Positions 25,079 to 37,815 of a stretch of 64,000 nt of DNA are shown piece after piece. Under the pieces are notes generated by a model that did not search any database, was not told where the DNA came from, and worked only from the letters and a program-made list of their open reading frames with translations. The stretch lies in contig BRKX01000014.1 in the NCBI GenBank assembly GCA_026008535.1, positions 5,951,001 to 6,015,000 on the forward strand. Reading direction: 5' to 3'. Source of the stretch: Perilla frutescens. Taxonomy: Eukaryota; Streptophyta; Magnoliopsida; Lamiales; Lamiaceae. The position numbers were made by a program, and so were the translations under genes. Positions within the stretch are counted from its first letter, which is position 1, and each line of letters begins with the position of its first letter.

Positions 25079-25551
25079 TGTAGTGATTTGTACTACAAGA
25101 TGGAATCAGCTAATGGGAATATTATATGTAATAGAAGGTTAGGGAAGATAGAAGAAGAGATAGGTTAAGAGAGAGAGAGAGAGATGGGAGAAGTTTGGAG
25201 TATTTTCTCATTATCTTACTTAAGATACCATAATGAGCTTATATACTACTCAAAATGGTCCCCACAATTTACACAAGAAACCCTAAAAGCATCTTACCAT
25301 AAACAAAAGCATAACATGTTTAATATAATCTAAATTGGGCTAAAGCTCCTTCTTCAATTAACAGCTACTCACGGCCCAATTTCCTTTTTCATTCGGATAC
25401 GCTGCTGACCCGTGCCCTGACTCCAGTTGCGACCCGTTACCTTTATCACAAAAATCCCCCTTCTCCCCCGTCAAGCCCTAATTTTGCATTCAAGACTCCA
25501 TCTTTCTCAAATTCTATCTTTTCTGCTCAAACCTCCACCCGATCCATGACA
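25079..25551 (-). repeat. 5' LTR of the gypsy element
   Basis: 473 bp, TG...CA, near-identical to 20004-20473. It is the upstream LTR in the transcriptional sense of the element, because the primer-binding site adjoins it. Confidence 0.95.
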
Positions 25552-25556
25552 TAAAA

Positions 25557-26784
25557 GCCAAAGACCGTCAGGGGTAACGATCGTTGGGCCTCCGACGCTC
25601 AAGTCAGGAAAATAATGAAAGTAGAATGAGGTATAACACAGAATAAACAAATAGAATATGAGAACGTTGCCGTGCGATTAGATCGTTAATGAGAGATCGA
25701 ACTAAGTAAATGCTATGTTCAGTATGTTCTAGGGTGGGAGGTGAAACTCGTAGGTATGTCTGCGTAGTCGCCAAATGAAGAGAAGAGCCTCCTTTTATAG
25801 GTGGAGGTAATAGCTATGATTCACGCGGATCGCGGAGGCTGTTGAAGAACGTACCGACTCCTCTGAACCCGTCAATCCTGCCGGATAAAGCGGAAACTGC
25901 AATGTTAATTCAAATTAAAATTGAACGACTATCTATTGGAAAACCAGTTTAACGACGACGTTCAATCTTCTTGGACGGCGTAATGGTTGACGAAAAAATG
26001 ACCACTATAATTAAAACTGCATTAAATTTCTTAAAAATATAAAGTTAGTTATGTTTTTACATATTGGTTATATTATATGTTGGTTTGGTAAAAAAATTAA
26101 GCCATATGAATTTGCAAATTCCCGAAATTTGCTAACTAGTTTAAGCTCCTAGTTTATGTAAATTATTAGACAATAAATGTTCAATTCTTGCAAAATTGCT
26201 ACTCATTTTTCATGAATTTGAACGTGTGTTCTTTGCAAATGTTAACAATGAAACAACTAGATAGTGTTCATTTTATTTTTTGAGTTTGGGGAAGGAGGAG
26301 TGGTAAGTTTTGAATGGAGACATTTACTTTTATAGAGGGTGTCCACCACTTAGATGTTTCCGGAGGGACATGATTTATAAGAAAAAATTTATATCATATC
26401 TCCCAAAAATATACTATATATTCTTCCATTTCCACAAATATTAAGAATGCAAAATAAAATTTCCATACTACATCAGTACTATTTACTTATTCAAAATAAA
26501 AGGGATGTTAATTTGAATAAATATTGACTAGGAGTATATCAAGAAAAAAAAAATTATGAAACGAAGGGGAGTGTGACAGTGTGTTAAACGGGTAATGCTA
26601 TTCTATACCTTCCGTGTGATTTTTCCAGATCAAATATCATTGCTACGCGTCATGTGTACATGTACGATGTCATCAAATATACGAGTGTCGAGGTTACTAC
26701 ACACATCATCCATTAATAATAGTAGAACACCAGATCTAACATGAAATATAATAGGATATATGATCTTTGATTTTTCCGGGAGAA
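25557..26784. other. Older TE debris and AT-rich DNA
   Basis: Right of the gypsy element, 25557-25990 is GC-richer and contains GGGCCTCCGACGCTCAAGTC, a phrase I associate with plant LTR-retrotransposon LTRs. The TAAAA duplication shows that the gypsy copy landed in or beside it. From 26000 onward the DNA is AT-rich with no recognised gene. Confidence 0.45.
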
Positions 26785-26912
26785 CCTCGAGCCATAAAGT
26801 GCAACTAAAATCATCTATTGCACATTTTGTGTTGTATTACCTATTGCACCTCGAGCCATAAAGTGCAACTAAAATTCTTTATTGCACATTTTGTGTTGTA
26901 TTTAGAATTCAT
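26785..26912 (+). repeat. 64-bp tandem duplication
   Basis: Two adjacent copies beginning CCTCGAGCCATAAAGTGCAA at 26785 and 26849, both continuing to GCACATTTTGTGTTGTATT. They differ at only a few bases. Confidence 0.9.
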
Positions 26913-27193
26913 CTCACCCAATTAAAATGCATTATAATTTTTTATTATTTAATTTATAATTTTTAGTTATTAATTGATTGTTTGAAAAATTAAATACTAA
27001 AAATTAAATTAAATCCTGATTAGATAGAATGAACCCTAAATAATAAGTGTAAAATTAAACTGAATCATAATAAAATGAAATCAATGAAAAAAAAAATTTA
27101 AAAAATCGAGCACGCAAAAAAGAAATACAATACCAATGCTACATTTGATTTTAAATGCATATGGTGAAGTGAACTGCTCCAAGTCATTGTTTC

Positions 27194-27693
27194 NNNNNNN
27201 NNNNNNNNNNNNNNNNNNNNNNNNNNNNNNNNNNNNNNNNNNNNNNNNNNNNNNNNNNNNNNNNNNNNNNNNNNNNNNNNNNNNNNNNNNNNNNNNNNNN
27301 NNNNNNNNNNNNNNNNNNNNNNNNNNNNNNNNNNNNNNNNNNNNNNNNNNNNNNNNNNNNNNNNNNNNNNNNNNNNNNNNNNNNNNNNNNNNNNNNNNNN
27401 NNNNNNNNNNNNNNNNNNNNNNNNNNNNNNNNNNNNNNNNNNNNNNNNNNNNNNNNNNNNNNNNNNNNNNNNNNNNNNNNNNNNNNNNNNNNNNNNNNNN
27501 NNNNNNNNNNNNNNNNNNNNNNNNNNNNNNNNNNNNNNNNNNNNNNNNNNNNNNNNNNNNNNNNNNNNNNNNNNNNNNNNNNNNNNNNNNNNNNNNNNNN
27601 NNNNNNNNNNNNNNNNNNNNNNNNNNNNNNNNNNNNNNNNNNNNNNNNNNNNNNNNNNNNNNNNNNNNNNNNNNNNNNNNNNNNNNNNNNNNN
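27194..27693. other. Assembly gap (500 N)
   Basis: Exactly 500 unknown bases, which suggests a placeholder rather than a measured gap. It abuts the ATT microsatellite on its right. Confidence 0.99.
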
Positions 27694-28339
<646 letters not shown>

Positions 28340-28480
28340 ACCCACTCTGCACTGTAGCAGAGTCTCTCTCTCTGAAGGATATTCTAGCAAGTAGCAACCC
28401 ATCCATTCTTAGTTCTTACACAGTATCTTTTCCACAACCCTAGAGAAAGGGCGACGGCATCAAAAAAATCTTGCTCTGCC

Positions 28481-30689
28481 ATGGCGTTAAAGCAAACGCT
28501 GGGCAGTAAATAATACCCTTCTCCTCCACCGAAGCCCTACTCCAATTTCCTCATCCCATTTCGCTCCCCTAAACCCCAATACCGTGCGAAAATTGGCTTC
28601 CACGGCACACATTAAATGCTCTTTCGATTACAGCGGCGGTGCCGCTGCCGCGAACAGCAACACCGGGCTTTACGAATACGAACGGTATGCAGCGGCGGCG
28701 CCGCAGTATCCTAGGCCGCCTGAGATTCAGTGGAAGAAGGAGCTCTGCAATTCGGTGCAGCTTATCGGCGTGGTTGGGGGCTCCGGTTCAAATCAAACAC
28801 CTTGCTTCTGGAAAGGTCGTGGCTTGGTCCCGCCTCGCCGTCAAGAAATCGCAAACCGATACGATTTGGTAAAATTTTAGCTCTTGTTACTCGTCTTTCT
28901 ATCTATCTTTCTTTTTTTTTTCTTTTTTTTTTTGAAGTCCTTTACTTTGCTGTTTATAGTAGCATTTGTGTAGTAGTATAGTCAGTATTCGTTTAAGTGA
29001 TTCAAATTTGAGAACTTTAATTTATGGAATTTGGACACAATCCGAAATTAGATTGAAGCAATAGGTATTATTGAAGTCTCCCCTTTATTATTTTCGTGGA
29101 TAAGTTGGTTAATTAGCTGCATTTTGTACAGAGCTGAGGATGTTTAATGCTTCGATTCTGGTTGATTTGCGTTTAGTGATTGACACCTTTTCATCTCTAA
29201 GAAGACGCGATAAAGTCCAATGGCTGCAGTAGTGTAGAGTATTTGAGAGAGGTAGATAGTTTGTAAATGATCAGATGTCTATGGCATTGTGAAAAACTTT
29301 TTTATTTTGGAAAATATGAATTGATCTATATGCCTGGAAAGTTGATGTGGCCTGTGGGTGTTTGTGCCGTTAGGAACTAGAGTATGCTAAGAAAGTTTAG
29401 GATTGTGTGTTTGTGCTGTTAGGAACTAGAGTGTGCCAAGAAAGTTTAGGATTGTGTTATCCTCTTTCACATTTGTTGGAGAATGAATTTTGACGAGCCT
29501 CTCTATATCGAAGTGGTTAGTAGAGAGCAGAGGCTGATGAGAAAGGGCATCTTTGTTTTTGTTAGAGAAGTTTTGAAATTTACAAAATGTAAATGATTGC
29601 AGATGTTTGTAGTGAACCTATGCACTGACAATTCTAACTGTCATTGATAGTGTCCCTTTGCTATGTTAAACCGTTGTTCAGTTGATAATTTTTGAAAGAT
29701 ATAAACTATGTTTTTATCGATATTTTTCAGGATTAACTTGACTTTCTGGGATGAATTGGCGCATATTGCTTCTCAGCATATCGAAAAAGGTCAACAAATA
29801 CACGTGTCTGGCCGCCTAGTCTCAGATACAGTTGAAAGTGATGATGGGAAGCAGCAGACCTACTATAAGGTTTCTGGCCCGTTTCCAATATATATCAAGT
29901 AGACCTAGATTTAAGTGTCGAGTAAAGCTTATTTACATTTTCTATCATATCTCCCAGGTAGTTGTTCAGCAACTGAATTTCATTGAAAAGAGCCAATCAC
30001 CTGTTTCATTGTACAATGGGGACTCTAGTTCTATGGCACCTGGTAATCATTCTCTTTCATGTACCCTTTTCTTGGTGCCTAATTTACTTGTCCGTGCAAT
30101 TTGACGTTTGATTTTGGTTTAATTGATTTGTAGGCAAAAAGCAAAGTTCTTATTCTCCAAATTCTACTGGTTCCACAGAAGAACTCTGGCAAGCCTTCTT
30201 TGCTAATCCAATGGAATGGTGGGATAATAGAAAGAACAAGGTAGACTCTCTAACTTAGGCTTGAAATTTCTGAGAAACTTGTTTTTAACTACAATTCCGG
30301 TGCCACTAACACCTCTCTTTCCAAATGAGTGTTGCATTTAACCCCCCGCTATGATTGACCTTCTTCCAAAAAAGGATGAACATACAGACTGCATTCTCAA
30401 GAATTTAGTATCTACTGCAATCATATTATCAGTTCGTGTCTAGACTACATTTAGTTTGTTCTTTGTTGGCCCCTTTCACTGATTCTGTTTTCTTCAACAG
30501 AGGAGCCCAAACTATCCCGACTTCAAGCACAAAGACACCGGTGAAGCATTGTGGGTCGAAAGCCGGTATAATCCACCATGGGTTAAGTCACAACTTTCTA
30601 TACTCGAGTCAAGGATGGAATCATACAATGAGCAAAATTCTAGCATGAATGTGAATTTTATGGCTGCTGATAGTCTTGGGCCCTTCTAG
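28481..30689 (+). CDS. OSB: Organellar ssDNA-binding protein (OSB family), frameshifted
   Basis: Plant OSB proteins bind single-stranded DNA in mitochondria or plastids and restrain organelle recombination. Exons: 28481-28868, 29731-29869, 29958-30042, 30134-30240 and 30501-30689. The OB-fold reads WKKELCNSVQLIGVVG, IKHLASGKVVAWSRLAVKKS, NLTFWDELAHIASQHIEKGQ and HVSGRLVSDT. The C-terminal PDF motif, unique to this family, is YPDFKHKDTGEALWVESRYN followed by PPWV. An earlier partial motif is ELWQAFFANPMEWWDN. Exon 1 cannot be read in one frame: ATG 28481 (MALKQTL) meets a stop after ten codons, the next block runs in a frame shifted by +1, and a second +1 shift falls in a G run at 28776-28780. 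The gap and microsatellite just upstream make sequencing error plausible; true decay is the alternative. The target organelle cannot be told. Confidence 0.88.
29358..29455 (+). repeat. 49-bp tandem duplication in OSB intron 1
   Basis: Two adjacent copies starting GTGTTTGTGC at 29358 and 29407, each containing GTTAGGAACTAGAGT and AAGAAAGTTTAGGATTG. They differ at about three positions. Confidence 0.9.
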
Positions 30690-31049
30690 CCGCTAATGAT
30701 GTCGATCGATACATATGTGGACCTAAAATTCCTGTATAGCTTTTATTAGTCTGTCTCACCCTTTGAATTACTGTGGTAGCCTTAATCTTTATGCTTGTAC
30801 AATCCTGTGAAAGTATTATTATCATTCAAACTTTTCCCTATTTTGTTAATTATTGGTGTTGTAGTTTTTGAACTCTTATTTGTCAATTAGTTGACTTTAT
30901 GGCAATTACTTCAAAATATGCTAAAAGAATCAACCAATTTTAACTATTTCTGTAAAGATAAGATAATTCATAGTGTAGTAATTGGCTGTTAATTGAAAGG
31001 GAATTATTCAAAGACTTGGTAATTGGTTGGTCTGTCAATCATGTAGAAG

Positions 31050-31088
<39 letters not shown>

Positions 31089-31518
31089 ATTTATGACCAT
31101 GGTCGATCTATTGATTTGCAGAGTTGGTCTAAAATTTGTAGACGGATAAATATTCTTTTAAACATCTAGATTAACTTGAATAATACCATATGCTGATGAA
31201 GAATAAGAAAAAGGGTTCTAGAAAATGCATGTCCTTCCTCTAAATTACAGTTCAGTATCATTGTTTTACATATCATTATGCTCTCTACTAATGTAGAAAT
31301 ACATACAATTTCCAAACAAAAGAGAAACTGAGCAACAAAAAACTAGTCCTCTATCATTTGTACAAGCCGTGCCTATGTATGCAGAGTTTCCAACTCTTCC
31401 TAGGCATCACATCTCCGTCGATCCCTCGGATTCCTCTATTGTCGGGAATCTCGAGAATAGAAGATGAAATACGGTTGGGAACAGAGATATCTACGAGTAC
31501 AATATCTCGTTGCCGCGT
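30690..31518. other. Intergenic DNA between convergent OSB and Aux/IAA genes
   Basis: Holds the two 3'UTRs, which face each other, and a (CT)n run of about 17 units at 31053-31086. Nothing else was recognised. Confidence 0.6.
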
Positions 31519-32346
31519 CTACAGGCAGCTTCCCCCCAAGCCTTTAGCTTCGGAGCCTTTCATGATTCTCAACCTCTTGCAAGAAGTGATGAACATCTCC
31601 CATGGAACATCTCCAACAAGCATCCAATCCCCATCTTTGTCTTCGTAAGTTGGTGCAAATTCAGACCCATTGTATCCTTCTCTCTCTGAGTAAACACCTA
31701 AATCAAACACAAAACAACATTTAGTAATAATTAATACCACAAACAACAAAAGGAGTCCAAAACGGGATGAACATATTTATTTTCCCACAAAAATGTACAA
31801 GATTTATTATTACCTATGGTGCACTTGAACATGTTCTCTAGAGCTTTGAGGAGATCAAAGTAGTTGCTGTAGAATTTGAGATCAATCTTCCTCAGATAAG
31901 GAGCTCCATCCATGCTCACTTTCACAAACATCCCAGATCCATCCGATTCTTGCTTTTTCAACGCGTTTTTCCGGTAAGATCTCACCGGCGGCCACCCCAC
32001 GACTTGTGCTCTGGAATTAAACAACACAGTTCTTTTATTAGAACAACAATTCCATTTCATTCATACTACCAAAAATATAATTATATTAACACACACACAC
32101 ACACACGCACACACACACTTTTGTATATCTCTTCCTCTCTCTCTAGACTTACTTAGGAGGTGGTGCGGCGGATTCCTGGAGGTGATCCTTGTGGGAAGAA
32201 GTCTCCATCTCCGACGAAGATCTCTTGTTGTTGTTGTTGACGCAAGATGAAGACGGCTTCTCCGATTCATCTCTTCCGGGAAGCCCTAATCTGAGCTCAG
32301 TCGCCATCAGATTCAGATCGCCATTCTCGAAAGCTGCTGCTGCCAT
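31519..32346 (-). CDS. IAA: Aux/IAA auxin-responsive repressor
   Basis: Short-lived nuclear repressor that binds ARF factors and is degraded through TIR1/AFB in the presence of auxin. Exons on the minus strand: 32346-32153, 32010-31814 and 31697-31519, 570 nt = 189 aa, a normal length. Domain I, the EAR-type repression motif ELRLGLPG, is at residues 17-24. Domain II, the degron with GWPPV at 70-74, is intact (VVGWPPVRSYRKN). Domains III/IV form a PB1 fold with the basic face (FVKVSMDGAPYLRKIDL) and the acidic OPCA loop (YEDKDGDWMLVGDVPWE). It ends RLRIMKGSEAKGLGGSCL, close to the IAA3/IAA4 subgroup. The numbered orthologue cannot be assigned. A possible auxin element lies 124 bp upstream. Confidence 0.96.
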
Positions 32347-32469
32347 GTCTGTCGAAGAAATTCAATTGAATTGGTGTTGATTGAAGGAAATGGAATGAAA
32401 TTGAGAATGGGAAATTGAGGGAAAATGGGGAAAAGTTTTATAGGAAGGGGTGGGATTGGATTGGAGGGT

Positions 32470-32475
32470 GAGACA
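32470..32475 (-). promoter_or_regulatory. Possible auxin response element TGTCTC
   Basis: GAGACA on the plus strand, i.e. TGTCTC on the gene strand, 124 bp upstream of the Aux/IAA start codon. The motif is the classic ARF site and Aux/IAA genes are auxin-induced, but a 6-mer alone is weak evidence. Confidence 0.4.
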
Positions 32476-33225
32476 GTATCTGTGGGCCTTATTCTGCGTG
32501 TACATGAATTTCATGACAGCTTATTTCATGGTCCCCCATGGGACCCACCTCCTTTTCCTTCATTTCTCTTTTGTTGGGCTGAGGGTTAAATTGGTAATTC
32601 TCTTCCTCTGTGCAAATTTCCTAGCACCACATCCCCCGTGTCATTCATTCTCACTAATATTTCTTCTGTCAAATCTTTTTTTTTTTCAGTTTATTATAAT
32701 TTAATTTAAAATATTTATTTAGAATTTATTCTTCTTCAATTAAAGTATATTAATATTAAAAAATAAAATTAGTTATGACATATGAGATGTCATACTATTT
32801 GACTATTTATAGTAGGGGATCAGATCCGTTATTCTAATATCATTTTTTTAAGTAAATATGTTGGTGTTTGGCATTTACGTTTGTTATTGTTATTAGGTTG
32901 ATTGTCAAAAAAAATGGATAATGAATTTTTAATTTACAAGATTTTTTAAAATGTTACAATAATAATTTAATCTTTTTATTTGTAATGAATACATTTTTAG
33001 TTTAATAATTAATTATTTAAGAATTCACATATTTAAAAAAAATTATAAATTCCAATTGGATAGATTGAACCTTAATTAACGAGTTAAAATTAAACTAGAT
33101 TATATAAAATAGAAATCAATTGTGCTATGTATATCCCCTGTAACACTCATTTCACTACTCGACTTTTTAATTAATTTTGAAATCAATTGATAAATTCACT
33201 CATTCCAATGCTCGACTTTCTTAAG

Positions 33226-33257
<32 letters not shown>

Positions 33258-33425
33258 ATATATATATATCTTTAATAAGCGTACCAAATTTGTTAGGATT
33301 TTGTCTATTTGATGACTATGAAGATGCTCACATTTAGAGAAGAAAAAACAGGTTTATTCTTTATTCATTATTCATTTGTCTTAAAAGTGTTCGAGTTTAT
33401 CTAAGTTTTAATTATTAACAATTAT
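32476..33425. other. Aux/IAA upstream and AT-rich intergenic DNA
   Basis: AT-rich DNA upstream of the Aux/IAA gene, with an (AT)n tract at about 33225-33269 interrupted by GTGTGTGT. No gene was recognised. Confidence 0.5.
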
Positions 33426-33535
33426 TTCTCCTGTTAGGAATGACCTAGTGGTGGAGTGAAGTTACTTGGAGACCAAAAGTAGGGTTCGAATCTCCTCAAT
33501 ATCACATATTGGATTTACAGGGAAAAAAAAAAAAG
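33426..33535 (+). mobile_element. Short tRNA-like SINE, copy 1
   Basis: A pol III box A-like word (GACCTAGTGGTGGAGTG) is followed about 30 bases later by a box B-like GGTTCGAATCTCC and a terminal A12. It closely matches the element at 60339-60450. No flanking duplication was recognised, so the left end is approximate. Confidence 0.75.
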
Positions 33536-36104
33536 ATTTGATCATGCGGAATCTGTCTCGATATCTATGGTCAATACAATACATTTTTTTAATAACATAA
33601 AGTTAATCCCCCATACTTAAGTGAATAAATTTACAAATGCGTTAATGTTAATGCATGGCTGAGAGTATCCACAACTACTATCAAAAGCAACTATATTATT
33701 CATTTTATTATGCACATTCAAACAATAACAAAGTTGTGATTGACTTGATGAAATATCTTAGATTGTTGTACTTATTTGGCCCAAAATTCAAGGGTTTTTT
33801 TTTCACATTAAGAAATTTGTGTTCATAATTTTATACTTGAAATCATTCGTAAATGCTTGTCACGTTGGATGCATCATGCTGAAAAATCATTGTCATGTTG
33901 GTATCTCGCTGAAAAAATTGTGACACACGCGGATCCCTTATTTAAAACGGCTGAAAAGTGATCAGAATCACACGTGTTGGCAAGAGTATCATTGTAATAA
34001 GAATATGATCTCGAATTTGCATAATATAGATGTGATAGCAAATGCAAGTAGTTCAATTTTTCATACTTTGATCGAAAAATATTTAACTCGATGTACCATC
34101 TGCGATGTGTAGTACTAGACATGTAAGCGTGTGAAGGACGTGACTATGAGTGTGGGGATATGGATTATTTATGAGTAGAGATATGTATGTTAGTGGGAAG
34201 ACTAACAACTTTAACTCTAATTTCATGAAAAGATGGAACAAAGGTGGGACAAACCAACATGCCTTATTTTATTAAGTGTTGGTCGGCAATCAACGGCTCA
34301 GATTACACTTCCATTAAGGGAAAGATTCTGCTCCGTTGGATTGTGGATTCCGTTTCTTGATGAGGATAACGTTTCATTATTTTGTTGTGGAAATTTTGGA
34401 GATATTGATTCGAAAAATTTATAAAAATAATTTTATTTGATCTAAGTGCCACGTAGAGCCTTTTATGATCTTTAATTAAATAAAATTGTTCTCCGACATA
34501 TTGCTAGTTCAAATTAATGATAAGAACATAAATTAATAATTCTATTGATTTAATAAGAAATTAATTAGCATCTTTTTATTGACCATTATATAAATGTAGG
34601 TAAATCAATATCATAAATTTTTAATTTCTTTATAGTTGCAAATATGATTAGCGGAAAAAAATGAAACAAATGAATACAAATTACAAGGGACTTTTGATTG
34701 TTAAAAATACCGAATTTGGAATTATGGTTTTCCTAGTTAGTTGTTGGACATTATTTATACAAATTTGTTTGAGTGATATTTTTTTCATTAAAGAAATTAA
34801 ATAATGAATTTTGATTAATTATTAATAACAGTAATATGATTAATATTGTCATTGATATATATATACACACACACGTGCATTATTTTTTTTATGACTTAAG
34901 GAATATGAATGTATAATTCATTTACATAACTAAGTTTTAACTTGTCTATTAATTATATAATAAAATCAATGATTCATCACCTATAACTACTATATATACT
35001 CTGAACTCTAACTGAAAATAATGACAATTTATTGCATAATTATACCTTTTAAATTAGATAATTGTGCACACTCACAAATAAAGACGACTATACTAAAATA
35101 AAAATTATCTTAACTCTCTTTATCTCCTCTTAATGTCGCCCTTTATATTATTTTCTGTATAAATTACTCTGTAAAGTTTTCAAATAATTTGTTAATCTTA
35201 AAATAAGCGAATCAAGAAAATAACGAAAGAAAGTTAGGTGAGACTATTTTAGAAATTACAATTTAAATATAAATATAATGAAATTTTAATTGATTTTATA
35301 AATTTTGACCGGTAAAATGGAGAGTCGCACGTAAGAAGGGGTGAAAGTGAATCACGGGAAAAAGAGTGAACAGTCCATGTGAGGCGGGTCCGGATCTTGT
35401 CGGTTGATGGGTAAGACAGACCCATGTGGGTGGGAGTGGGACCCATCTCCAATTGGAGATGCATGCATGCACATGTGGATGTGCCCATGCCCAACTCACA
35501 CATCATCATCCTTCCTTTATTTGTATTTTTAATATTTTGTTTGTATTTTCAATGCTTTATATTGTATTTTTAGTGCTTTATTTGTATTTTCAATATTTTT
35601 ATGTTTAATATTTTATTAAATGTCATTTTAATTTGATATACATTTTTTTATTTCAATATTTGAAAAGAAATAAATAAATTAAAGAATAAGATAAAAAAAG
35701 GAAAAAAAAAATAAAGTGAATAGTGATACATCACTGCTACAGTGTTGTTGGAAAAATACAGCAGCATTGTAGCACTCCATATTTTACAATCAAGTATACA
35801 ACCGCTGTTGGAGCACATATTCTTAAATTTGGAGTTTGCGTTCGATCGAGTTTTAATATTATGATATTACATGATAGTTTTATTCGTTTATTTAAAGTAT
35901 ATATATATATATATATATATAAATAATCAAACTATCGAGAGTAAAATTTTAAATAGTTTAATTCGATAAGGCTCGCAAGTATTGAACTACTGAGCTTCAG
36001 ATTGAAAGTTGCTTGAGAAATTTTTTAGCTCAATTAATTTTGAAAAGTTTTCTCAAGTCAATATTAAGTTGGTCATGATTGTTGGGTCAAGTGAATTACA
36101 CTTA
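33536..36104. other. AT-rich intergenic DNA
   Basis: No gene recognised. 35518-35610 holds four to five imperfect units of about 22 bp built on TTTGTATTTTTAATATTT. Small AT/AC runs occur at 34855-34875 and 35896-35920. Confidence 0.5.
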
Positions 36105-36470
36105 GGAAATGTTTGGTATACTGGTAAAGATATACCCACATTAATAAAATTTGAATTGTTTTGAAAGATGATTGCGTATTAGCTATTTTAATTGTGTGTT
36201 TGGTTATTAAGATAAATATACTAAGATTGCTTCATACATTTGTTTGGTACATTGTTTTATTTGGTAGACTGACTTCTGGAATGCCTATATTCATCGCCAG
36301 AAACTGTAACCGAGGGGGCATCGGATACATTGTCCAGCCGAATCAATTAATTACACCCCGAGCCTCGCGTTAAGACCGGACCTCGCGTGAACGGGCAATG
36401 ACTACCAAACACACGGTTCTTGCTGGATACCTTTACTAACATGCCTTTATCCAGACTACCAGACATTGCC
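36105..36470. mobile_element. Probable hAT-like MITE
   Basis: The ends are inverted: GGAAATGTTTGGTATACTGG on the left against GGCAATGTCTGGTAGTCTGG read inward from the right. 'TGTTTGGTA' ends are typical of plant hAT-derived MITEs. A second inverted pair (GTGTGTTTGGT / ACCAAACACAC) lies inside. No matching 8-bp duplication was seen. Confidence 0.5.
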
Positions 36471-37805
36471 TTGATGAAATATATTCCACTTAGCATCAAT
36501 CAATTGTTTAAATACATGTTTTGTATATTTTGCGAAATACACACATTTTTAAGTGACAAGTAGAAGTTGTGGTCGTTGTTTGTGACTCGTGAGTATATTC
36601 CATGTAATGATTAACTGCAAATTGCGCTTGTTTATGATATACGCGTATTTTTCATTATACTATTTCTATGTGTGGATGACTCGACATAAATGATATTGGT
36701 AGGATTTGAACTCATATACATGTTATTTGTTCTGCTTGAGCTTACGCAGAAGGTAAACACACACCACTCCCTCCGATGCCCGAGGAAATTGTTTTTGTAT
36801 TTACGGTCCATAGATGCTACACTAAATATAGGGTAAACTATCATTTTTGAATCGGGTTGAATAGGGGACCCGTCTTATGAATTAAGTATGTGACCGTCTC
36901 ACATGAGTGTGCTTCTATCTATAAATATGTCAAGTATATTTATATAATATATATGTATTTCATTGTTTGTAAATCAATGGGAAATATTACCCTTGAGCCT
37001 TGAGGTAATTTATCTAATGTAGCTAGCATTTATGGTTGCTCATTCTTTTCTTAAACACATATATTGTCATTGTTTTATATATACTTAATCATATTAACAT
37101 ATAAATTACTCATGAAAATCAAGAATAATAGTATATATATGTATATAGATGGATCGATCGATTATAGTCAAACCCTTTTAACTTGAGTCAAAATACGTAT
37201 TAATTGAATATTTGAATTGCATGTTCAATGCACTTAATGAACTAGATTAGAAAACCAAATTTACGATGTTCATGCATGGATAACTTCGCAATCATCGTAA
37301 TTCGCGAGTTCGATATATAATATTACGGTATTTCAATAATATATATAAAAACCTTTTTTAAAATGTTGACTTAACAAATAAAAATTAATATATCTATAAT
37401 GTGTGTGGGATTAAGATCCGTGTCCTAATTAAGCGACTAAATTAACTAGTCCTCTCTCTATAGTGCGTCAATCGATAGAGTGGGTGATAATTGGAAGTGA
37501 AAAAATTATTATGAGATTTTGTACGGTATATGTTCGTTTGGTTGATAAAAAAATAAAGTTATTATTGATTTAATTTTTAGAAATGTGAGTCAAAGAAAAA
37601 TAAATTCTAGTAACAGATTCTATATTTTGTATTTATATAAAAAAATTATATAAATATAAATGTAAACTCAAATATCATGAGATATTGGCCAAAAGTATAT
37701 ATGAGCATTCTACTCATAATTGTAAAAGAAAATGAACTTAACTTTTACTGATGTCCCTGATGTCATGAACATTAAAATGATGAAGACTTTTGTATAAAAA
37801 AGAGA
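36471..37805. other. AT-rich intergenic DNA
   Basis: No recognised gene or repeat with clear ends. Confidence 0.5.
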
Positions 37806-37815
37806 GATAACTTTG

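Larger units (their letters stand above)
20004..25551 (-). mobile_element. Full-length Ty3/gypsy LTR retrotransposon
   Basis: A 5,548-bp element, coding on the minus strand, flanked by a perfect 5-bp duplication TAAAA (19999-20003 and 25552-25556). LTRs of 470 and 473 bp start TG and end CA. The internal region holds, in minus-strand order, a primer-binding site next to the right LTR, gag, protease, reverse transcriptase, RNase H, integrase, a chromodomain-like tail and a polypurine tract next to the left LTR. Pol order with RT before integrase defines Ty3/gypsy (Metaviridae); the tail suggests the chromovirus branch, and a small Reina-like clade would fit the size, but I am not sure of the clade. 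It inserted into older TE-like DNA. Confidence 0.95.

Noticed and set aside
32149..32380. Frames on the plus strand across the Aux/IAA first exon
   Set aside because: Antisense shadows of the spliced Aux/IAA gene, which has all its domains.
33438..33495. A possible tRNA gene at the box A/box B sequences
   Set aside because: The spacing and boxes resemble a tRNA, but no cloverleaf is evident, an A tail follows, and a second dispersed copy has a 12-bp duplication; a SINE explains it better.
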